Positions 36,508 through 48,150 of a DNA stretch of 64,000 bases are shown here, piece by piece. A program made the translations under genes and the position numbers. Origin of the DNA: Neelides folsomi (lineage: Eukaryota > Arthropoda > Collembola > Neelipleona > Neelidae); contig JAQGBZ010000080.1 in assembly GCA_034687125.1 (NCBI GenBank), positions 1-64,000 on the forward strand, given 5' to 3'. Under the pieces are notes generated by a model, which was not told the DNA's origin, ran no database searches, and saw only the letters and a list, made by a program, of their open reading frames with translations. Position 1 is the first letter of the stretch. Every line of letters starts with the position of its first letter.

Positions 36508-39258
36508 ATGGCTCAATCATATTATTTGATTTTGGAAAGAAAAAAACGTAAGTGATATTCATTTTTACCAGTTTGATATAACGTCTAGTCTTTAAAGCTT
36601 CTCTTTAATATTTTTGCTTGTGATTTTGTAACTACATATATATAATTGTCATTACGTTTATATAAAATAAGTAATTAACTCATTAAATAACAATTTTAGG
36701 GAGAAGATGAGGATCTGAGGGTCTCTGCTGGTTCTGTCATTATTTGTGTTGTTGGGTCAACAAAACGAAAAAAGTTTCCAAACTGAACTCAAGTGTCCAA
36801 AAGTAATTAATTTAATTAGAGGTATTATTTACAAATATGACCATTTTTATAATTTATATATTGTCTGTATTAATAAATATTCTACAAATATTTGCAATAT
36901 ACATATTTAAAAACAATAAAAAACAAATATTTGAATTAAAAGAAATTCCACTCCTCAGAAAAACACGCTGATCAAACCTGATTTGGCAGGGCGTATTTCT
37001 GTCACGCATATACAACGTAAAATTTTAGTTTATATTTCTTTTCCCAAATATTTCATTAAATATCGATCTATTCTCCAGTTTACATTTAACTGGCATTTGG
37101 CCGCCAAACATTCAAATTATGAACAGAATATAGTTGGTTATAAAATAAATTTCTCATTTCGAACTAAATATTATTCCAAAATAAACGTTGGTTATTATTA
37201 AGCGGCAAATCAATAATTTAAAAATAACAGCTTCAAAAGTTCAGAGTGAAACAATTAAATAAACTTTTTCTTAATAATTAAACTAAATTTTATTATGTAG
37301 TCTGTTTTATTTCTTTATAATTAAACTTTAATGCCATTATGTTACCTATTTTAAGTAAAAAAGGAAAAATTACCATATTTCTGACGAGGAAAATAGCATA
37401 ATTGTTAACTTAAGCTCCTATTTGAAAAGAGTTAACCCATTTATTTTAAACTTAAACATTCATGAAGAAAAAATCAAAGATATCATTGATTCATATTCTC
37501 TTCTGTCCATCCCTGAAACCGTGAGTCAACTAACCAATGTTTCAAAAAGATGATTTTAATGAAAAAAAGCAAAATATCCCCGAAAAGCCAGGAAAGAAAA
37601 TGCTACACCCTGACAAATTTACAGTGAGTCTAATGAGGAGAATTACTCAAGCTTTTTACTCCAATAAAGAGTATTCTTTAGTCGAATTGATTCAAAAAAG
37701 TGCCTGGAAGATCCATTATTTTCTCGTGTTGGTAGAAATACCTTTCTGAGATGAATTACAAAAGAATGTAAGTTTAAATATAGACTCATAAATAAAAATC
37801 CAATATTCCTCAAAGAAACGACATTGTTCTTCAACACGAAAGTTATCTCCGTTCAATAAGAAGCTACCGAAGCCGCGGTTATTACATTTACTGGTCAGAT
37901 GAAACATGGGCCTCACCCGATCAGCACCGCAAATATTACAGGCAAATGCTATTAAGCACAGAAGAAAGGAAACAACTAGAAGGTCATTGGAGTGGTCATG
38001 TTCTTCATGATATGAATGGATATGTCGGTATGATTAAATAATTATTTTTTAAATACAATAATTAATTAATATGATATGCATATTAAAATATTTAGTAGAT
38101 TTAGATTATTAATATTAATGTGTAATGCAAATATTAACGCGACATTTTAGTTAAGATTAGGCAAAGTCTTTTAACTTTAACAATGAATTAAGTAATTAAT
38201 TAACAAATTTAATGACAATAAGCCCTTTTGGATAATTTGTTAAACTTAATATTACAATTCTTACATTTACAGATAGACATCATTTTGATTTTAACATATG
38301 AATGTCAAAATCAAAATGATCATCAATCACATCGGGAACGAGAAAGGCTTTCTCAAGGGAGAAGATTACATCTTTATGTCCAAAAAAGATACCAAAGACT
38401 ACCACGGCAATATGGATTATGTGCGATACACAAAAAGGGTATTGTATTTGTAATTATTTTCACATTTTATATTATTCATATTGATTTGAATGTGATTACG
38501 ATAGATTAATTATGAATATGGCCCCGTGTTTACCTTATTTTTTAATATTTAGGTTCTAAACACATTGATGCCTAATATGACTTCCACCAGCACACTGCGA
38601 GTTTAATCCAATTGAAATCATTTGGTCTCTTGTGAAAGCCTACATTGCAAAGCACAACACAGGAAAAGGAATTAATGTTAATACAAAAGAAAGAATTAAA
38701 TTAAATTTTACCTGTGTATTCTGTCAAATATAAAGAAAAAATTGAATGATAAAGAGATTAAGAGAATAAACATTTTAATTGGAATATTTAGTTCGAAATG
38801 AGAAATTAATTTTATAACCAACTATATTATGTTCATAATTTGAATGTTTTGGCGACTGAATGCCAGTTAAATGTAAACTGGAGAACACATTGTAATTAAT
38901 TTTATAATTGCATAATATATAAAATATGTATATTTAAATAGGTGTCGATTTCAATGGAAATATTCTCAAGCTTGAGGATGTGGAGGCGCTGACAAGGGGG
39001 GTCATTAAAGAAATCGGATCCGAACTTGAGAAAAATGTTGACAAAACCGGGGTTCAATTTGGCAACAGTATTGACAAAATCGGGGCCCAAATTGGAAACA
39101 GCATTGACGAAATCGGGGTCCAAATTGGAAACAGCATTGACAAAATCGGGGTCCAAATTAGCAACAATATCACCACATTTTGTAACACAATACTATACTT
39201 ATATTCACTTATAGTGATTCTCTTAATTGTTTTCATGATTTTTTTCCTGTACCTTTAA
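36508..39258 (+). CDS. Small two-TM protein with 11-residue repeats
   Basis: Three exons, 36508..36547, 36720..36821 and 38942..39258, join in phase for about 152 residues. Residues ~13-27 (RSLLVLSLFVLLG) form a signal peptide or anchor. A middle part is followed by five head-to-tail 11-residue units of the type GVQIGNSIDKI (about residues 70-125). A final TM helix (LIVILLIVFMIFFLYL) ends at the stop. Hendecad repeats of this kind form amphipathic helices or right-handed coiled coils. Exon 2 needs the acceptor GATCTGAG; the stronger TTTTAG just upstream would bring in a TGA after four codons, so either the weaker site is used or the gene is damaged. Intron 2 is about 2.1 kb because a Tc1/mariner-like element (37071-38885) sits in it. 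No family is recognised. Confidence 0.5.
38092..38137. repeat. 46-bp interspersed repeat, copy 2
   Basis: A 44-of-46 match to 32775-32820. It lies inside an intron-like gap of the transposase remnant. Confidence 0.6.
38279..38320. repeat. Perfect 14-bp inverted repeat (hairpin)
   Basis: ATCATTTTGATTTT at 38279-38292 and its exact reverse complement at 38307-38320, with a 14-base loop. It lies just after an acceptor-like TTTACAG in the transposase remnant and may be a local foldback duplication. Confidence 0.6.
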
Positions 39259-40292
39259 AAAATTAAAATTAAAAACATTCTCTAATAAATAGAAGCTGAA
39301 TAAAAAAATAATGACACACATCTCGTTTTCTTGATAGAGAAAGCATTTAAGTAGAAATATCAAATGATACAAAATACATATTCTTGTAATGAACTTCCAT
39401 GGGTGATGGAGATTCGAGGAAATGAGCCTTGGTAATTTGCACAGATAGGGAGGTAATGGAAAATTCATTTAACTTTAAAATCCACAGATTCCTTTTTATT
39501 GAGCATTTTTAATAAAAAAAATGCTCAATGAAAATGATTTTGATAAAAAAAATGACAATACATCATGTTGGCTTTACAAGGGTATTTGCCACTTGAAGCG
39601 ATACTTTTCCGTTTTGTCTTAAAAAATAATCCGTAAGGGTGTTTTAATGAGAAAATATCAAAAATATTTTTTTTAAAAAAAGTTTCTTGACAACAAAAAT
39701 AAAACAATATGAACTATTGTTGGAAAATATTTCAATTTCATCTCATTTTCATTTCATACTTTCGATCCTTTTGGACCTCCCTGTATATTCCATTCTATTC
39801 ATTATCTAAAATGACATGAATATACCATAGTATGCGCATTAATGTCCAAATCAAATACAATCTTATAGTAAAGTAAAGTTGAATGAATTTTGCTATAATA
39901 TTTATTTTTACTTATTATGAAAAATGAAAATTGTTGAAATAAATCTCCTTTTCTTATGAACCCATAACTAAACAAACCACATAAAACTCAATACAAAATA
40001 TACAGAAATGCCTGGAATTAATTCGTGACATAGTAAAATAAAACCAGGCGATAAATCTCCATAAATTATCTTATTATATATTTCAATGGAGAGCGGTAGC
40101 AAGTTTGCCATAAGCTAAAGCTAGGTACAACATTTTCGTTCTATACATTAAGGAATTCCTAGTAAGCTAAATGTGCAAAGCGATTCACATATAAATGGCA
40201 AAATTATTTTCGAATGCTCAAAGCAATAATTTATTAATTTCTAGCCTTAGTAGTCAACACTTGTGATCAAAATAACTTTTATTAATTCTAAA
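39259..40292. other. Intergenic, promoter of the phospholipase-B-like gene
   Basis: AT-rich, with no supported gene. A TATA-like TATAAAT at 40190-40196 lies about 97 bp before the start codon at 40293 and is a reasonable core promoter. Short minus ORFs at 39223-39707 have no recognisable product. Confidence 0.45.
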
Positions 40293-43281
40293 ATGTTGTT
40301 CTTTCCTTTATTATTGGAGATTTTTCTTTTTATGAATTGTGCCTTTGCAAATGAGGAGTTTAGAATGGGATTGGAAAAAATAAATTCAAAGTCTTTTGAT
40401 AGCACTTTAGGAGAATTAGTTGAGATTGAGAAATTAGATTTATTTAAAATTTTAATATCTAATGTTGTTCGACCACCAAACCATCAAGAAAGTTTTGCAT
40501 TTGTATCATGGAATGAAACCAACGGTTTTGACATTAAGGTAAAAAATTCTTAAATTCTAAATGTCTAGCATAACGTTTAAATTATAATTTTACTAATTTA
40601 TTAATTCTTCAAAAATATACAAAATCTGTACAAATAACACAATATATACAAGTATACAAATATATATTGTAATTTTGTAATGCATTTATTAGATAACTAA
40701 TATTGACGGTCAGTTAAATGAATGGGTTGCGAGAGCACGATTCGAAAATTTGGTGAATAATACTGGGTATTTAAAATAAGTCAAATTCTTTATCATTCCA
40801 TATTGTTATTCCTATAATCCTATTACTATTATTCAGTACAAAATGCTATATTATTTTTTAATAGATTAGATAGTCTTAACTAATTCGGTATTTAAGATTT
40901 AAAATCACACATATTTAAGATGGAGTTTTTTGGAAGTTGAGACCAACACAAGTTGGTCAGACGAAATTCAAATGAAAGCTGCTGGAATAGCCGAAGGATA
41001 TCTTACCAAAGACCTAATTTACTATACATACAAAAACATCGGGGAGGTAATAAAATTATATTAAAATTATGAATATTACGATCGTCAAAACAAAAATTTT
41101 CAAAAATCAGAAATCTAAAAAATTAAATCACAAATTATTGTAATATAATTAATTAGCATTATTGGGATAATAAAGAAAAGGCCCATAATTTAACCTTCAC
41201 ATCAATTTTTAATACTCTTCATTGGATGATGGGAGAAATCGGAGAGAAAAAAACTACAGTTCCTGTTTGGCATCACATGCATCTTATTATTAATCAATTC
41301 CATGGTTTAATGGAAGGATACAAAAGAGCGGCAAAGGGAACTGAAAAGGACATTTTGGGTTTCAACGATTTTTTGTAATTAACAAATCCATAAAATCTTA
41401 ATTTCCATTACTTTTTAAATTAAAATATCAATTTCAACCTAATTAAAATCCTAATTTTAACTTAATTAATTTATTTTTAATTTTAACTAAAAGTAAATGG
41501 TAAATTAAAAATGTTAATTAAAGCTACATGTCAACATGGGGAGATGTTGGCGATTTGGAAGAATCAATTATGGGTTTAACAAGAAAAGACGAAGAACGGT
41601 TGAATATTCAAGGATCAGCTCTCATTAAACTCATCGGAGGATCAAATTCAAATAAATATTCTGATATTTATTCAAGTCACGTGTCTTGGCTCAAATATGA
41701 GTCCATGTTGAGGATCATCAAAAGATATAAATTCCCAGTACATGTAACGGCTGCCAAAGACGCGCCAGTAGTTCCAGGAGTCTCCGTCACAATGACTTCA
41801 TATCCGGCAGTTTTAGCTTCCTATGATGACTTCCACGTTACTTCGAGCAATTTGTTAGTGACGCAAACGATTTTGAATATCTACAATAAAGAATTATGGA
41901 AAGAAGTTCATCATAAATCAGTAAGGTTTTAAAATATTATGACACTTTTAACCATCAATTATATTTATACACGACGCCTTGTATATTTTTATTTAGTCTA
42001 TTTACTAAAACATGTTCAATAAATTTTTCAATTGTTTAATCGACATTTATTATTTTAAGATCTTTACAGTTGATCGTGCATTGATCGCTTCAAGACTTGC
42101 TACAAATGGCGAATCATGGACCAAAGTTTTTGAACAATTCCAATGCGGATTGAGCAACAGTCAATGGTTAGGAAAAATGAAAACTAAATAAAGCGCTGTA
42201 AATAAGCGCCAAAATTTTAAACTATACTAACAATAAGCTGCACTATCGCATTGTTTAGGATGGTGGTAGACTATAACGTTTTCGAGCCTAATAAAGAACT
42301 TCCCCAAAACAACTTATTTTGGGTGGTTGAAGAAATGCCGGGTAAACATAATTTTATTTTTCTAATTAATATAACATTTCTTTGTTATATTAGATTGTTT
42401 CAATATAAAATATTTAATATGATAATTAAACTAATTGTTAATTTAATATTTTATAGGAATTAACATTGCAAAAGACATGACGAGTTTCCTTGTAAAGCAA
42501 GGCTATTGGGCTTCATACAATCTTCCATACTTTGAAGAAATTACTAACGCGAGTCATATTGTAAAAATGGAAATTGACTTTGGAGCTTATTTTTCGTATG
42601 ATAAAACACCCAGAGCACAAATATTTGCTAGAGATCAAAGTAATGTTGAAGGTTTAAAATCAATGATCAATCTGATGAGATATAACGATTTTAAAAATGA
42701 CTTGCTTTCAAAATGCGACAACTGCGATCCTCCATATACGGCAATAAATGCAATTTCTTCCCGGTGTGATTTAAATTTAAAAAATGGAACTTATCCAATT
42801 GAAGAACTTGGTAAGGCTAAATTAATACAGATATTAACCAAAATTCATAATTAACAAATGACTCATATTTAGCTAACTAACATTAACATTAAGTTTGTTT
42901 TATTTCATTCTAAATGTTCTATAGATGTAATATTTTCCTCTATGTGTGTGTGTGTGCTTTGTCTACATATTTTTATTTATAGGACACCGTTCAAATGGAG
43001 CAATTGATTTAAAATTAACGAGCTTTGAATTAAACAAACTTGAACGCTTTATTGCAATTGGTATGAAACTTTCAGCTAAAGCTTTAAAAGTCGATATCAT
43101 TTGTTTAAAGTTTATTTGAATTTAAATTTAAATTCTTTATTAAAATTAAGGAGGACCAACATACAATAATCAGCCAGTTTTCCAATGGTCTACATCAGAT
43201 TTCAAACATTTGCCTCATTTTGGGATGCCGGACCGCTTTGAATTTAAACCAATTATTTATGAATGGAAATGGCGATCTTAA
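40293..43281 (+). CDS. Phospholipase-B-like (PLBD) protein, nucleophile Cys replaced
   Basis: Ten exons join in phase: 40293..40538, 40693..40766, 40920..41046, 41157..41374, 41524..41920, 42060..42166, 42259..42341, 42457..42810, 42983..43060, 43151..43281, for 604 residues (family ~560-590). A signal peptide (LLLEIFLFMNCAFA) opens the protein. Family blocks are clear: MYLSTWGD-like YMSTWGDVGD, SALIKLIGG, MLRIIKRYKFP, FHVTSSNLLVTQTILNIYN, NLFWVVEEMPG, the DFGAYFSYD block, ARDQSNV and FGMPDRFEF. PLBD proteins are lysosomal or secreted Ntn-hydrolase-fold proteins whose nucleophile is the Cys of a CSALIK motif, exposed by self-cleavage. Here that motif is QGSALIK: residue 252 is Gly (codon 41612-41614), so neither cleavage nor catalysis by the usual route is expected. 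A short GT microsatellite lies in intron 8 at 42943-42956. Confidence 0.92.
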
Positions 43282-43861
43282 AATGAATAAAGTTATCTTC
43301 ATATTGAAAAAATTAAAGAAAAATTAATCGTGTTTTATTTATTTAATTTATAAAACTTATAGTATAATTAATAATTATTATACATTTTCATTAATGCTTG
43401 AATCATTTGTGTTAAATGTTTAAGTATTTATATTTGAACAATTTATATTTGATGCTTTGCTTAAAAGGTAATAAATTCAAAATTGAAGTTAAATAAATAA
43501 TATAAATCAAATAATAACATATAATAGTTAATTTAAGAAGAAGCCAACAATGATTGAACATTAATTTTTTCTATAAAGAGACATGATTAGAGGTTTTCAC
43601 TAAATATTTAGTAATAAATTAAACAAATCACTAACGACAACTTTAAAAAAAATAAGACATTAACTATTCCATAGAATTAATCAGTATTTGGGTCAATTGA
43701 GTTTTATTATTAAAACAGACGGTACAGACGGTCCAACGAGAGTACTTATTTAACAATTGTTAATTTAAATAAAAGCTATCTTGGAATATCAATTCAATTA
43801 TAATAAACAATAAAGAAGATTGTGCAGATATATATTGTTTACAAAATCTGTTTCACTTGTT

Positions 43862-45663
43862 TTAATTCACTCCAATTGTTGGATCCATCAGACGACCTTC
43901 AAGTAGGACAAAATTGAGATTTGTGTCGACAATTTGAAAAGCAAAAGGATTGTCAGCTATGAAGTGAGGAATTCTTTTAATCGGAGGGCTATTTTCATTA
44001 AGTTGCTTCAAAACTAAAATAATTGAATGATTAAGTCAAACAACTCTTAAATATTTAATAAACAACTGTTATATTTAGCGTTAATATTAATTTACCTTTG
44101 GGAGTATGAGCTTCTTTGAAGCCTTGTTCATCGACTTCGATAATCACCCTATGCTTTAGCATAAAGACGCAAAGCGGAGATTTCGAAATTCCGGAAAAAT
44201 CGGCATCGCCTTTGTCAAAAGCTTGAACCAAGCCGAGCTATAAAAGAATCAGATATTTCAAACAATTATAACATTAGATTAAATGATAAATGTATGTACT
44301 ACACACACTATTAGAGAGGAATTTCCAGTTAAAATATATTGGAACAATAAATAATGATATCTGATAATTACCTTCTTCATTTTGTCAACCAAATCTAACT
44401 CGATTTCGATTTTGAACATTGGGATTTTGAGATGGTCAACTTTTGTACATTTCATCGTGTTTAAAAGTTGTTCAGTAGTCAATGGAGGAATATCGAAATG
44501 TTCGGGATGAAGCGGCAAGAAAATGAACATTGAAAGATTTGGAGCCTTAAAAAATTATTAAATATAAATACTATCTGTAATATGGACAATAAGTTAAATG
44601 GAAAACATGAATAATTAAATGCATGTGGTAAATCAGAGAAACGTAAGAATTGAATACGTACCATATATGTGATTTCGATTACTTCCATTTCATAATTTTT
44701 TAAAAGGACGTAGTTAAAATACTTATCGTTGAGAAACATCATTGGAACTTTAATCCAGTCATTGTTGCGCAAATAAAAAGTTTCTTGTTCCGATCCTCTG
44801 GTTTCAAATGTTTCTGACCACGCCGCATCGAAATAAATTGCATTGATGAGAATCAATTGGGTTTCCGAATTCAAATCGTCTAAAAACAATGTTTTATAAT
44901 TTGAATTACAATGAATAACAGAAAATTGGTTAAAATGCATAATAAAATTGAGTAATTCAATCTGAACAACACACCTGGCGAAATGATGTCTTCAATTCTT
45001 CCTTCAGTGTTGTTTTCCAGAAAACTGTTGATTTCACTCGCAGCATCGTAATTCTTTTCAATGTCAATTTGCTTTAGAGCTTGAGCAGGAGAAAATTCTT
45101 TGTTGACCATCTCAACAAAAGTCTGATTCAATTCGATTCCATCCCCATTTGGGCAAAAGATTTTGTTGACCATGTTGAAATATTTTTGCAATTCTAAATC
45201 CTAAATAATTAAAAAATCAATAATATTTCTCAATAATTAAGATGTCAGTAGAATTATGGAGTTAATGTGATAGAATTTATCAATCAAGAAATCTAAGAAA
45301 TCATTACAAATTCTTTGTCGAAAATGGAGTTGGGTCGAATATTTCCAACAAACTCGTCTTTAACGAATCCAAAGAGATCTTCAATTTCTTTCTTCGTGGC
45401 TCCTCCAGATCCACCATGAAGTTGGGCAAGAAGAGTCACGATGCCAAATGGACAAAAAACCAAATTGTCATCATCACATTCAATCAGTTCCTAATAATTA
45501 AGTTAGAAAAATGAAACTAAAAAATCGGATTCGCGTTTAATTTTTCATTTAAACAATGTGTGATAAATAATACATTAAATAAATTATTGTAATGTTTTAC
45601 TTTGCGGAGTCTTGAAATAAACGATGTGTATTCTTTTGATAAAATTTTCACTTTCTTTGCCAT
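43862..45663 (-). CDS. Serpin, intracellular, probably non-inhibitory
   Basis: Seven exons, 45663..45601, 45490..45308, 45200..44975, 44879..44662, 44545..44372, 44237..44096 and 44013..43862, join in phase for 385 residues, normal serpin length. Recognisable parts are NLVFCPFGIVTLLAQLHGGS (helix B), TQLILINAIYFDAAW (strand 3A) and the signature FIADNPFAFQIV..NFVLLEGRLMDP. There is no signal peptide. Inhibitory serpins need a small-residue hinge (EEGTEAAAAT). Here it reads DEQGFKEAHTPK, with Phe at P14, Glu at P12, His at P10 and Pro at P8. That should block insertion of the reactive loop, so a storage, chaperone or other non-inhibitory role is more likely. The gene faces the phospholipase-B-like gene tail-to-tail, 580 bp away. 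Confidence 0.92.
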
Positions 45664-46459
45664 TTCTTTTTATTAAAATTGGTTACCTTTTACATTTGTC
45701 AAAATAAGACTGATTTTTGTGATAAATATAACAATGATAAGAAATGATATTCAGGAGACAACTTGAAGGTCGAACTTGAAGGTCGTCGGAAGAGGCTTAA
45801 AGTTGAGAAAGAAATGAAAGAAACCCGGAACCTGCCGGAAAGATGAGAAACTGAAATATTCATCTTTGAATGGAATTCAAAAATCGCATCATATAGGCCC
45901 TTTATTGTCCCATTCTTTCTTGAAACATAAAACAACGGTCTTCCTATAACTTGATGAATGAAAGATCTTCTGTTCTGTAACCAAAATCAATTCAAGATTC
46001 AAGCTTAACATTATCATATCCAAGAATTATGAAATTAATATACAATTACTTACATAATATTTTCTCCTTATTTCATAAGCTAACAATAATTTTTATATTT
46101 TTCTAAACCTAAACCCTTTGAAGGTGAATGCTTTCTTGAATATTATGTAAAAAAAGTTTAAAATCTTTATTGCATTATTTTATTTTATAATATCTGACTG
46201 ATCAATCAATATATGCGGATACATAGTTAAGACTTATGAGCTGTGTACAAGTTAACATTATGTCTATATTATAAGTACATTACAATTAAAAAATAATTGC
46301 ATCAATTAATTTTCATTTTCTGAAAAGGGAGACGACTGAGTTTTTGATGGCAGAGAAGTAATACCGTGAAGGATGTATTTTTTCAAAGACATTCTGAATG
46401 AATTGTTCGAAATGGACAAAAGGCCGATAAGGATATTTAATTAAAAGTGCGTCATTTGT
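45664..46459. other. Intergenic, serpin promoter side
   Basis: AT-rich. A short direct repeat, AACTTGAAGGTCG, occurs twice near 45761-45785. No gene or clear TATA box is seen; the ORF at 45699..45935 (minus) has no recognisable product. Confidence 0.4.
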
Positions 46460-48150
46460 TTACTTTGATAATTCTTTATTCCTCCTACTTGTATTCACTG
46501 AAGTCTGATACAAATGAAAAAGTAATTGTTTTGGAGTCAATAAAATGTTCCCAGTCGAATCCGAGTACTTTGACTTCAATTCATTTAGCAACTCATGCTT
46601 TTGGAATTGTTTGAGCATAAAATTGAGAAAATTCGCATTATTGTAAGGATCATGATAGTGATATTGACGTGGCGTGTAACGGAAATTTTCAACAAATTCG
46701 TTATCAGGCACCACCAGTGAAATGTCAAATTTTGTAATTTCCCTCATTGTGAAATTCCCATTCTCATCTTCTAGTTGGCTCAAACTTGCCAAATGTTTCT
46801 CTTTAGTTCCTGCGACCCATTTCATCCGTTTCATGACAGAAATTTCCAATTTCTTCAATGGCCATTTTTCACTCATCCAAATGAAAAAAGGATACGGAAT
46901 GACGCGACAGGCTTTAACAGTGTTTTCAAAATTATCCATATCTCGAGATTTGGTGCAAAATTTTGAAGCTCATGGTAGAATTTTGAATGCTGTTCGATTG
47001 TTTTCCAATTTGGGAATAATTGATAATCGGTGCTATTGTAGTTTAGATCCAAATGAGTTCAAGGAATTGGAACCATTGGACCAAAAAGCGGAATTTCTGA
47101 TTCCCCCCACATGGGGATTAAATTTGTGGTAAATTGCTGAGCATAATTGTTGGCTTTGAATATTTCATTGAGTATTTGAAGAATGTGCATCGAGGGGAAA
47201 TAACATTCAAATTGATAGGATTTTAAGTTTAGAAATCCCGGGATTGCGAATGGAATAATTTCTTCAGGTTCTGAAATGGCGAATTCAACTTATGAAGCTT
47301 CTCAATTTTATCCAATTCGCTTTGCTCAATGTAATAAACATCATTCATTTTGAGCACAACAATGTTTCGGAAATTGCTGTGGAAAAGCGTCTTGAGCAAA
47401 TCTTCACTTACCCGGTTCATCATATGGTCAATTAAGATTCTGTACAAAATCAAATGTTTGTGCTCCGCTTCCATTCCATTTGTAACAACCACATGTCAAC
47501 TGAGGTTAATGCTCCTGATGGAATTTCCCACAATGACAAGAAATTTTGAAAAATGCTCATGTTCAATATCTTCTTTCATTGTCAAAGCAAAGGAGTCGTG
47601 AAGAATAAAACATTCATCAAACGTTGTGTTAAAATTCCTCAATTTTTCATTTGTGTCAATTGTGAGCTCCTTCATTGATTGGCGATAGAGAAAAACTCAA
47701 TTCTGAATTCAGCTTGAGCTCAAGGAACGAAATTTCAAACAATCTTCTTTGTTCAAAAACTCTGCAATTTTCCGAATTACCTATCATCAAATTCATTTAT
47801 ATAAATGATTGAATTGCATTGTGCATTTGAAGTATTTGTTGAACCATATTAATAGGCAATTAATTAATTTACTGGTAATTTTTTTATTGAAGGCATTGAA
47901 TATGAATATTATTGTCAATTGGAATAAAATAAGAGAACAATATCGAAAAATTGAGATTAGATATTTTACCAATTTTATGCTGAAAGGATTTAACTCCATT
48001 GTAATTATTCTACCATAATGAATCGTTCTAGGTATAGGTGACTTTATGCTTTAGAATTTATTAAAGGTTAAATTTCAATAAAGAATATTAAAAAATTGAG
48101 ATTAATGCACTTACCACAATTAAATCAATGGGATTTAATTCCATCTCCAT
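46460..48150 (-). pseudogene. Broken F-box/LRR-like gene
   Basis: A first exon at 48150..48115 encodes MEMELNPIDLIV and ends at a perfect GTAAGTG donor. The next exon starts at 47780 in phase with VIRKIAEFLNKEDCLKFRSLS. Together they fit an F-box (LP.E.+..I..YL...D...R..VS). After that the frame fails. Protein-like stretches continue in changing frames: MKELTIDTNEKLRNF at ~47675, HKHLILYRILIDHMMNRVSE at ~47460, KSYQFECYFPSMHILQIL at ~47220, and VKACRVIPYPFFIWMSEKWP from 46918. At least four frame changes or stops are needed, and no introns explain them. The downstream part has the repetitive L-rich texture of an LRR-containing F-box protein. It is a decayed host gene, or one badly hurt by assembly errors. 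Confidence 0.55.

Larger units (their letters stand above)
37537..38720 (+). pseudogene. DDE transposase remnant, intron-like gaps
   Basis: The transposase reads through several frames, with at least two frame changes and a stop in the N-terminal half, so it is inactive as it stands. Two interruptions look like spliceosomal introns: 38027 (GTATGATT) to 38270 (TTTACAG), and about 38438 (GTATTG) to 38552 (TATTTAG). Coding similarity resumes directly after each acceptor. The first gap contains one copy of the 46-bp interspersed repeat. The catalytic DETW and NPIE motifs are visible; the middle Asp block (DNA.YH) falls in the second gap and is not seen. Confidence 0.55.
37071..38885 (+). mobile_element. 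Tc1/mariner-like DNA transposon with ~120-bp TIRs
   Basis: Terminal inverted repeats of about 115-125 bp lie at 37071-37195 and about 38764-38885, beginning TTCTCCAGTTTACATTTAAC; matches are near-perfect for the outer 100 bp. Between them lie pieces of a DDE transposase of the type with IVYLDETW and a late NPIE motif. N-terminal PGKKMLHPDKF..RRITQAFYS is at ~37580. QHESYLRSIRSYRSRG and YWSDETW are at ~37830-37910. NHIGNEKGFLKGEDYIF and DYHGNM are at ~38320-38420. PPAHCEFNPIEIIWSLVK is at ~38587. Clear target duplications were not identified. The element lies within intron 2 of the gene at 36508-39258. Confidence 0.7.

Noticed and set aside
36699-36722. Start at an ATG after the TTTTAG acceptor, with an in-frame TGA read as selenocysteine
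   Set aside because: No reason to propose Sec here; an alternative acceptor gives an open, phase-consistent join from the upstream exon.
36983-37201. 72-residue plus ORF
   Set aside because: Its second half is the left terminal inverted repeat of the 37071-38885 transposon, so it is not a gene.
38942-39160. CRISPR-like short repeats
   Set aside because: The 33-bp periodicity is in frame and encodes 11-residue protein repeats without spacers.
39760-39790. GGACCTCCCTGTATA as a transposon end
   Set aside because: Resembles transposon termini, but no paired inverted end or coding remnant was found nearby.
46722-47132. 136-residue plus ORF
   Set aside because: Antisense to the broken F-box/LRR-like gene, whose minus-strand stretches are more protein-like.
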